Source: Rhipidocladum racemiflorum
Lineage: Eukaryota > Streptophyta > Magnoliopsida > Poales > Poaceae
Direction of reading: 5' to 3'
Assembly: GCA_036346355.1 (NCBI GenBank)
Contig: CM070580.1
Location: 60,156,854-60,220,853, forward strand
Length of the DNA stretch: 64,000 bases
The position numbers and the translations under genes are program-made. The notes under the pieces are model-generated. The model was not told where the DNA came from, did no database searches, and saw only the letters and a program-made list of their open reading frames with translations. Positions 56,396 through 64,000 of this stretch are shown one piece after another (the first letter of the stretch is position 1; every line of letters starts with the position of its first letter).

Positions 56396-58686
56396 TGTAA
56401 CACCCCGGCATTTAATATGCCCGAATGCTACCAAACATAGGCTAAACAACATCTAAATCCCATAAACTAAGGTAAATCACAACAAAGGAGTAAATGCTAA
56501 TACCGGAAATTTCGACAGCATCTCCTTTGTTTTTCCATGAATTGAAGCAATAACAATAAGATCACAGGGTATAGTAAAAAGAATGACATCTAAATCATCA
56601 ATAATAAAGGTTCTAGCAGCAGTATAATACTAGAATAAAGATTCCAACCATCTCATGAGCCAAACGAAGTAAATGAGGAAACCAAGCACACAAATTAACC
56701 ATCACAATTTAAAGGAAGGAACATGTCATTGTTTATATGTGTGGTGCTAAGTGACGACGTGTGACTAGCTCCCTTTCCCGCATGCCGGTTTCATGGTACC
56801 TAAGAAAAACAACATAAACACAAGCGTGAGTTCATCACTCAGCAACTATATTGCAATGGAACAAGAAAATACAATCTAATACCTTCATCACCACTTTTCA
56901 CATACAACATCATACACATCTCATATTCATAGCGTAAGCATATCATTGGCATCATGATATAACATCCTCATATAATGCAATGCAATGCAATGCGATGCAC
57001 ATATCTCCTAGAAACTCATACCGGTATGGTTGAGTACACACCCGTCGGTGTGCACCCTCTCCCCCCTTCCAGCCCGAAGATGGAGGGTGCCTACTCCTCG
57101 CTTCCATACACCACAGTGGATGGAATCACGATGTAGGACTTACTCATTGTCTCTCCGGAATAGTCATAACTTTCTCACCGACCTTCCCTAGATTAGTTAT
57201 GACTTTCTCACCGCCCGAGCCATGTAACATGCCATGTATGCAAACATGCCAACATCATAAATAACTTGTACACTAACACATGGCATCATAACATAATCAA
57301 CATATTCATCATATCATTGGCAATCATAACATAATCAACATATTCATCATATCATTGGCAATCAAAACATAATCAACATATTCATCATATCATTGGCAAT
57401 CATTAAGGCATGGCATGTGAACATATCATATATTCAATCTCAATCTCAACCAATCTAGCAACTACAACCCGCTACCCATTCCAATACACTTGCCTCAACC
57501 ACGGGCGTCGGATTGGCGAGAAGTAGAAGGCACTCCCGGGGTCACACCACCTGCACATAGGTACCACACACTCACAATCATGTCCACAAAACAGTACGCA
57601 AACCCTCTTCTAACCCGACATTGCAAACTACTCGCAAAACCCAAAAACAGAGGTTCTCTCCCGTCGGGACAGTAGCCTTCCAAAAGGCATAACTCGGGTT
57701 CTAAGACTCCGAATCGAATAAACAAGTACATCCTTGCATAGCATAGGAAATTTCCTAACTTTTTCTAAGTATATGGAAAAGCTGATTCGGAATCTAAAGT
57801 TGTTTAATCTACAAAATACCGTGATCTGCTCCAATCACGTCACAGGTTTTAATACGTTCGGTAAAATGATCATAACTTTCAAACGGCTGGGCGGAATTGG
57901 ACGTTCTTTATACCCACTGAAAGTTATTGAAATTACCTACAACTTCTTCAACATCCGTACGACCAAATTCCGAATCTAAATTGGCGAAAACCCAAACCCT
58001 ATGTCGACTGCTCATGCTGCCCGAAACAGAGAACGTGGCAAACTTAAGATTCCATCTAATCTACTCAATTCCAGCACCACCAATTGATCTAAAAACATGA
58101 TAATACCCCTTAGAACAGATCATATACCAACCCCAAGGATTCCTATGGCCATACCTTCGCCCGATGCACGAAAACCCAATGGATCTCCTCCCGGTTCGCG
58201 CGATCTCCTTCCTCGCTCCAAATCCACCGGATCTCCTCGTCGCGGAGCGCTCCAATGGACGGATCTTCGAGGTGTTGAGGTGGAGAACTCCCCTAGGGGC
58301 AGCAAGGGTGGTGGAGAGGTGAGGAGAGGGGTGGAGGAGCAATGGGGAGCAAGGGGGCGCAAGCAAGGGGCAAAAGGGTGTGTGGCGGCTATGGGAGGGA
58401 GAGGAGGAGGTGGAGGCTGCTAGGGCAGGAGGGGGCGCCCCAAGGGCAACATGCTGTCCCCCTCTCCCCTCATGGGCTAGAGAGCCCCACTTTTGGTCCA
58501 CGAGGGGTCCCCCCTAAGGCCCAACACGCCCCGGGAAGGCCCAAACTCCCGAAAACGGCTAGGAAACGGCCCGGAAACGCTATTAACCTCCATACCATAA
58601 GGTTTCAACCTCCCATTCCATAATTCATAATGTTTTTGACCTCAACATTCACATTAAATAAGGTTACGACACTCTGTGGTGTCACA
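56396..58686 (-). repeat. 5' LTR of G3
   Basis: It starts TGTAACACCCCGG and ends GTGTCACA on the plus strand. The intron-like segment is at 57551-58154 (604 nt), with a GT donor and CAG acceptor on the minus strand. The 38-bp units are at 57290-57403. The palindrome near 57656 is damaged (CTCTCCCG...). Confidence 0.92.
57290..57403. repeat. 38-bp unit, three tandem copies (5' LTR of G3)
   Basis: The array is the same as that at 50719-50832. Confidence 0.85.
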
Positions 58687-58843
58687 GCATGTGGCAACTC
58701 TATTGGGCATTTCTACTGTTCTTTATTTTCGTTGCCTTCATCTGTTTATTTATTTGTTGGCTTGCGCGCCATTTATTTTGTAACTTTGGATATTATTGAT
58801 ATTAATAAAGTGTGTTGGATATGTTGTGATTTCACTTCTTCTA

Positions 58844-61065
58844 TGTGACACCACGGAGTGTCGTAACCTTATAAAATGTGAATGTTGAGGTCAAAAACAT
58901 TATGAGATGTGGAATTGGAGGTCGAAACCATACGGCATGAGGTTTATTTGCGTTTCTGGGCCGATTCCGGGAGTTTGAGCCTTTCCGGGGGAGTTTGGGC
59001 CTAAGGGAAAGGGTCGTGGGCTTTGGTGGGAAGGAGTTTGAGTCCAAATATGAGTAGGAGACCTGGTTGGGGGCCTCCCACAGCCCTTATTGTGCCCCAC
59101 CCCCTGCCCATGTGCGCTCCCCCATGCCCTAGCCGCCCCTCACCTCCCCCACCTCCCCCTTGTGGCGCCTCCACCTACCCAACCCGCCACCTTGCGCCCC
59201 TCTCCTCCCCATCCCTCTCCACCGCCCCTTGCTGCCCGAGGGAAGCTTCTCCACCTCACCACCCCGAAGATCCGTCCATTGGAGCTCTCCGCGACGAGGA
59301 GATCCGGTGGATTCGGAGCGAGGAGGGAGATCGCGCGAACCGGGAGGAGATCCGGTGGGTTTTCGTTCGTCGGGCGAAGGTATGGCCACGGGGATCCTTG
59401 GGGTTGGTCTAGGATCTGTTCTAAGGGTTAATATCATGTTTTTAGATCAATTGGTGGTGCTGTAGTTGGGTAGATTAGATGGAATCTAGAGTTTGCCACG
59501 TTCTCTGTTTCAGACAGCATGAGCAGTTGACCTAGGGTTTGGGTTTTCGCCAATTTAGATTCGGAATTTGGTCATCTGCCTGTTGAAGAAGCTGTAGGTA
59601 ACTTCAATACCTTTCAGTGGGTATAAAGAACGTCGAATTCCTCCCAGCCGTTTGAAAGTTATGCTCATTTTACCGAACATATTAAAAACTGTGACGTGAT
59701 TGGAACAGATCACGGTATTCTGTAGATTAAACCACTTTAGAGTCCGAAACAGTCTTTCCATATACTTAGAAAAAGTTATGAAATTTCCTAATCTACGAGA
59801 GGATGTACTCGTTTATTCGATTCGGAGTCTTAGAACCCGAGTTATGCCTTTTGGAAGGCTGCTGTCCCGACGGGACAGAACCTCCGTTTTTGGGTTTTGC
59901 GAGTAGTTTGCGATGTCGGGGTAGAAGAGTGTTTGCGTACTGTTTTGTGGACATGATTGTGAGTGTGTGGTACCTATGTGCAGGTGGCGTGACCCCGAGA
60001 GTGCCTTCTACTTCTCGCCAATCCGTCGCCGGTGGTTGAGGCAAGTGTATTGGAATGGGTAGCGGGTTGTAGTTTGCTAGATTGGTTGAGATTGAAATTG
60101 AATATATGATATGTTCACATGCCATGCTTTAATGATTGCCATTGATATGATGAATATGCTTATTATGTTATGATGCCATGTGTTAATGTACAAGTTATTT
60201 ATGATGTTGGCATGTTTGCATACATGGCATGATACATGGCCCGGGCGGTGAGAAAGTCTTAACAAGTCCAGGGAAGGTCGGTGAGAAAGTTATGACCATT
60301 CCGGAGAGCCAATGAGTAAGTCCTACATCGTGATTCCATCCACCGCGGTGTATGGAAGCGAGGAGTAGGCACCCTCCATCTTCGTGATGGAAGGGGGGAG
60401 AGGGTGCACACCGACGGGTGTGTACTCAACCATACCGGTATGAGTTTCCAGGAGATATGTGCATCACATTGCAATATATGAGGATGTTATATGACGATGA
60501 TATATGATGATGTCAATGATATGCTTACGCTATGAATATGAGATGTGTATGATGTCGTATGTGAAAAGTGGTGATGAAGGTATTAGAATGTATTTTCTTG
60601 TTCCATTGCAATATACTTGCTGAGTGATGAACTCGCGCTTGTGTTTATGTTGTTTTTCTTAGGTACCATAAAACCGGCATGCGGGAAAGGGAGCTAGTCA
60701 CATGTCATCACTTAGCACCACACATATAAACAATGACATGTTCCTTACTTTAATTGTGATGGTTAATTTGTGTGCTTGGTTTCCTCATTTACTTCGTTTG
60801 GCTCATGAGATGGTTGGAATCTTTATTCTAGGCTTATATTGCTGCTAGAACCCTTATTATTGATGATTTAGATGTCATTCTTTATACTATATCCTGTGAT
60901 CTTATTGTTGTTGCTTCAATTCATGGAAAAACAAAGGAGATGCTGCCGAAATTTTCAATTTTAGCATTTACTCCTTTGCTGTAATTTATCTTAATTTATG
61001 GTATTTAGAGGTTGATTAGTCTATGTTTGGTAGCATTCGGGCATATAAAATGCCGGGGTGTTATA
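58844..61065 (+). repeat. 5' LTR of G4
   Basis: It has the G-family plan: a GC-rich block at 59080-59420, the intron-like segment 59380-59983, the palindrome CTGTCCCGACGGGACAG (59862-59878) and ATACCGGTAT near 60435. ORFs of about 100-130 codons in the GC-rich block are compositional. Confidence 0.92.
59380..59983 (+). other. Intron-like segment in G4
   Basis: The borders are GCGAAG|GTATGG and TATGTGCAG|GTGG, 604 nt apart, as in the 5' LTR of G3. Confidence 0.55.
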
Positions 61066-61067
61066 GT

Positions 61068-61079
61068 TGGTATCAGAGC
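61068..61079 (+). other. Primer-binding site of G4
   Basis: TGGTATCAGAGC lies two bases after the LTR end. Confidence 0.95.
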
Positions 61080-61930
61080 GGGCTGTAGGTTCTTGTAAAT
61101 GTGTATTTTTTTTTAGTGTCATGCTATAGGGTACAACTAAAATGTGATGTGGAATCACTTAGAAACATGGCTTTGGTTTTAACTAAAATTTTGTCATAGG
61201 ATAGCAACATTAAAACTTGCAAAAGTGGAATAACTAATCTAAAATTTGACACACATTGATGCACAGTAGGAAAGGGTATGGGTATCGTTTCTTTACGCTT
61301 AAATGTTGTATTTAAGCTTTGATGTTGAATGCTTCATTTGATAATGCATGTTGTTATGTCTATGAGATAAATGATTGAATTGTGCTTGTTGTGGTGCCGA
61401 AGGGTTTCGGTCACCACTTTTGTTCATAGTAAGGGTGTGGTTTGACGGTATGGCCGGTTAAAGCCATCACCGAAGAACTATTAACCCATGTAGGAGAAGA
61501 GTGCTTACCCTTTCTGTCGTTAATCGGGTAGTTTACTAGAGTCAAATAGAAGAGTTTGGTGGTGGATTCCTTCGTATGTTCTTTACCGTTCTGACGGTCG
61601 GTTTTGGGTGTTTTTCTTGATTTTAGTTGATTGAAATCAAAAGAAAAGTGTTTGGAATTGGATTTTTCGCGGAGAGTCCCTTCGATGTTTCTTGGTTTTG
61701 TCTTCCTTGGTTGAAGACGAAGAAGAGGAATTTAGCATTGCGCCTTTTTAGTCGCCTTTTGGCTTTGACACCGGTTTTGTTGGTTGCCTTGCAAAGAAAA
61801 GTATATAGTTTTGGTTCTTGTGTGTCTTTCTCTGAGTTTAAAAGAAGTTATTGAAGCGTGTGCAAAAAGTTAAGTTGTGTCGATTTATGTTTTGTGCCTT
61901 TGTCCGCAAAGGTTTATTTGATCGCTTGGT
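61080..61930 (+). other. Leader of G4
   Basis: No recognised protein; the 75-codon ORF at 61627-61854 has no family match that I know. It matches the inverse of about 56381-55470 in G3. Confidence 0.7.
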
Positions 61931-64000
61931 TGTAACACCCTGGCATTTAATATGCCTGAGTGCTACCAAACATAAGCTAAACAACATCTAAATACCGCAT
62001 TTAAACATAAATTCCAGCAAAGGCGCACATGCTAAAAACCGAGATTTCGGCAGCATCTCCTTTGTTTTAACATGATTCGAAGGAGCAACAACAGTATAGC
62101 AATATATGGAATATGAGAGACAACTAAAAACAGCAATAATTAATGACTTAGCAACAATGTAAGTCTAGTTCCAAACATATAATATCTCCAAGAGTCAAAC
62201 GAACGAAAAGATTCTCATTTAGCAAAGCTAAGCCTTAAAGCAATGATCATCACACGCAATTTATTACCAACACTAATTGAATGACTTGTGAAATCAAAGA
62301 GTGAAGCTACGTGTGGGAGTGTGACTAATTCCCTTCCCCGCATGCCGATCTCATGGTACCTAAAACAACAAGAAAACACAAGCGTGAGTTCGAAAACTCA
62401 GCAAGCATATTGCAAGGGACAGCAAGAACAGTAACATGGCAATAAAATCTCACATCATGTATATCATCTCCTTCATGAACACTTAACATTATCATCATCA
62501 TTATGTATGCAATGCAATGCAATGCAATGCTCATGTCCTTGGAAACTCATACCGGTATGGTTGAGTACACACCCGTCGGTGTGCACCCTCTCCCCCCTTC
62601 TATCCCGAAGATGGAGGGTGCCTATTCCTCGCTTCCGTTCACCACGGTGAATGGAATCACGATGTAGGACTTACTCATTGGCTCTCCGGATTAGTCATAA
62701 CTTTCTCACCGACCTTCCCGGACTAGTTATGACTTTCTCACCGCCTGGGCCATGTAACATGCCATGTATGCAATTATGCCAACATCATATTTAACTCGTA
62801 CATTAACACATGGCATCAAAACATAATAAACATGCTCATTATATCCTTGGCAATCATTAAAACATGGCAAGTGATCATATATCATGTAGTCAATCTCATA
62901 TATTCTCAACAAGCAACCTACAAATCGCTATCCATTACAACACACTTGCCTCAACCACGGGCAACGGATTGGCGGGAAGTAGAAGGCACTCCCGGGGTCG
63001 CACCACCAGCACATAGGTATCACACACTCACAATCATGTCCACAAAACAATACGCAAACCCTCATCTACCCCGACATTGCCAACTACTCGCAAAACCTAA
63101 AAACAGAGGTTATGTCCCGTCGGGACAGCACCCTTGCAAAAGTCATAACTTGAGTTCTGGGACTCCGAATCAATTAAACGAGTACATCCTCGCGTATCTT
63201 AGGAAATTTCCCAACTTTTTCTAGGTATAGGGAAAGACTGATTCGGAATCTAAAGTTGTTTAATCTACAAAATACCGTGATCTGTTCCAATCACATCACA
63301 GATTTTAACATGCTCGGTAAAACAGCCATAACTTTCAAACCGCTGGGCGGAATTTAAAGTTCTTTATATACACGGAAAGATAATGAAATTATCTACAACT
63401 TCTTCAACATCCGTACGACCAGATTCCGACTCTAAATTGGCGAAAAACCAAACCCTAGGTCGACTGCTCATGCTGCCCGAAACAGAGAACGTGGCAACTT
63501 CTAGATCTAATCCAATCTACTCAAATCCAGCACCACCAATTGATCTAAAAACTTGATAAATACCCTTAGAACAGTACCTAGACCAACCCCAAGGATTCCC
63601 ATGGCCATACCTTTGCCCAACGCACGAAAACCCAATAGATCTCCTCCCGGTTCGCGCGATCTCCTTCCTCGCTCCAATCCCGCTGGATCTCCTCATCGCG
63701 GAGCGCTCCAACGGATGGATCTTTGAGGTGTGGAGGTGGAGAAATACCCTAGGGGAAACAAGGGAGGAGGAGAGGTGGTGGAGAGGTGGTGGAGCAATGG
63801 GGAGCAATGGGGGAGGTGGAGGCACCACAAGGAGGAGGTGGGGATGTGTGGGGGGGCGGCTAGGACTTGTGGGGGTGCAAGGGCAGGGGGGTGGACGCCT
63901 AAAGGGGCTGGGGGAGGCCCCCAACCAGGTCTCCTACTCCTATTAGGACTCAAACTCCATCCCACCAAAGCCCACGACCCTTTCCTTTAGGCCCAAACTC
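61931..64000 (-). mobile_element. G5: minus-strand G LTR, runs off the window
   Basis: The plus strand starts TGTAACACCCTGG. It aligns with the G LTRs up to the window end inside the GC-rich block. It has one 38-bp-type unit, the palindrome TGTCCCGTCGGGACA (63113-63127) and a repeated ATGCA stretch near 62508-62530. The splice-acceptor-like CAG is altered (AGCACATAG on the plus strand). Whether it is a solo LTR or part of a longer element cannot be seen. Confidence 0.88.

Larger units (their letters stand above)
49890..58686 (-). mobile_element. G3: LTR element without coding capacity, minus strand
   Basis: On the minus strand: 5' LTR 58686-56396, primer site 56393-56382, internal region of about 4.2 kb, polypurine tract 52130-52117, 3' LTR 52116 to about 49890. 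The two LTRs are very similar, so this is a fairly young insertion. The outer edge of the 3' LTR (about 65 bp) and the adjoining A sequence are deleted. GCATG follows the right edge but its partner was lost in this deletion. The structure fits the class called LARD (large retrotransposon derivative). Confidence 0.88.
1..58843 (+). mobile_element. Element A: Ty3/gypsy retrotransposon carrying all later insertions
   Basis: This is the outermost element. Its pieces appear in order on the plus strand: 5' LTR to 2584, primer-binding site, a broken ORF upstream of gag, gag, protease, polypurine tract at 47777-47794, and 3' LTR from 47795. Gag starts with MVNT, and its capsid-like region (DWLK, DWWDN, ERFIEGLND) resembles Tekay/Del chromoviruses; this lineage call is from family knowledge and is tentative. 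Reverse transcriptase, RNase H and integrase are absent, because the protease is followed by element F and nothing of A is seen again until the polypurine tract. The 3' LTR is itself cut by G3 and by G4 at 58844, so A continues beyond what can be joined here. It is a dead, old copy. Confidence 0.8.
47795..58843 (+). repeat. 3' LTR of element A, interrupted by G3 and cut by G4
   Basis: Its own sequence is 47795 to about 49890 and 58687-58843. The first part aligns with 93-2030 of the 5' LTR and the second with about 2424-2510; some 390 bp between are missing at the left edge of G3. The last about 75 bp of the LTR would lie beyond G4. An 18-bp deletion near 48447 removed the TATA box. Confidence 0.85.
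58844..61930 (+). mobile_element. G4: 5' LTR and leader of a plus-strand G element
   Basis: The LTR (58844-61065) starts TGTGACACCACGG and ends GGTGTTATA, one base off the usual TTACA. A primer site and about 850 bp of leader follow, matching G3's leader in inverse orientation. The sequence is cut by G5. TTCTA precedes the start; the partner is outside the window. It sits in A's 3' LTR. Confidence 0.9.

Noticed and set aside
1..64000. Host genes, tRNA or rRNA genes, bacterial or organellar inserts
   Set aside because: All recognisable protein similarity is to retroelement proteins, and I saw no cloverleaf-like or rRNA-like stretches. The only tRNA-related words are the primer-binding sites.

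Overview
The window looks like intergenic, repeat-dense nuclear DNA from a grass (Poaceae). Every stretch I can assign is a transposable element or a fragment of one, and I see no convincing host gene, tRNA, rRNA or CRISPR. The grass call rests on the element types: a Tekay-like chromovirus, a Tat/Retand-type Ty3 element with two RNase H domains, a Sirevirus-like copia remnant, and long LTRs ending in TGTTACA or TGTAACACC. I cannot name a species. Names such as A, B1 and G3 are local labels for this window.

The scaffold is one Ty3/gypsy element (A, + strand) that starts before or at base 1 and runs to at least 58843. Its 5' LTR ends at 2584 and its initiator-Met primer-binding site is at 2589-2600. 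A broken upstream ORF lies at about 2763-3410, gag at 7066-8124, and the protease continues at 15888-16263. Its polypurine tract is at 47777-47794 and its 3' LTR starts at 47795. A's reverse transcriptase and integrase are missing. Other elements are nested in it up to four deep, and many are bounded by exact 5-bp target-site duplications (TSDs). B1 is a solo LTR (3441-6652). C1 is a complete non-autonomous gag element (8125-15882); it carries solo LTR G1 (10485-12901), which carries a 162-bp hAT-type fold-back MITE (12534-12695). F is a Tat-type element (16264-31716) with gag, protease, RT, RNase H, archaeal-type RNase H and integrase, all decayed. F is split by a minus-strand Sirevirus-like element S with an envelope-like ORF (about 16600-23450, itself carrying solo LTR H at 20919-22800) and by LTR J (to 26423).

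From 31717 to 47769 there is C-family material: a plus-strand LTR fragment (C3) joined head to head to a minus-strand copy (C2). C2 has been hit by three solo LTRs: G2 (34147-36582), D (37182-41687) and B2 (44092-47597). Removing these insertions restores C2's 5' LTR to 1206 bp, the same length as both LTRs of C1. A's 3' LTR is interrupted by G3 (49890-58686), a minus-strand element with two LTRs, a primer site and a polypurine tract but no recognisable coding region. It is then cut again by G4 (plus strand, 58844-61930), which runs into G5 (minus strand, 61931 to the window end).

All the coding sequences are relics. Autonomous elements A and F supplied gag-pol functions, while C (gag only), G (no recognisable protein) and S (envelope-like ORF only) look like parasites of such machinery. 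The most interesting signals are the C-family gag ORF that runs through the polypurine tract into the LTR, the S envelope-like ORF without pol, the intron-like segment of constant length and the 17-bp palindrome kept in G-family LTRs, the palindrome array in B-family LTRs, and the inverted C3/C2 junction.
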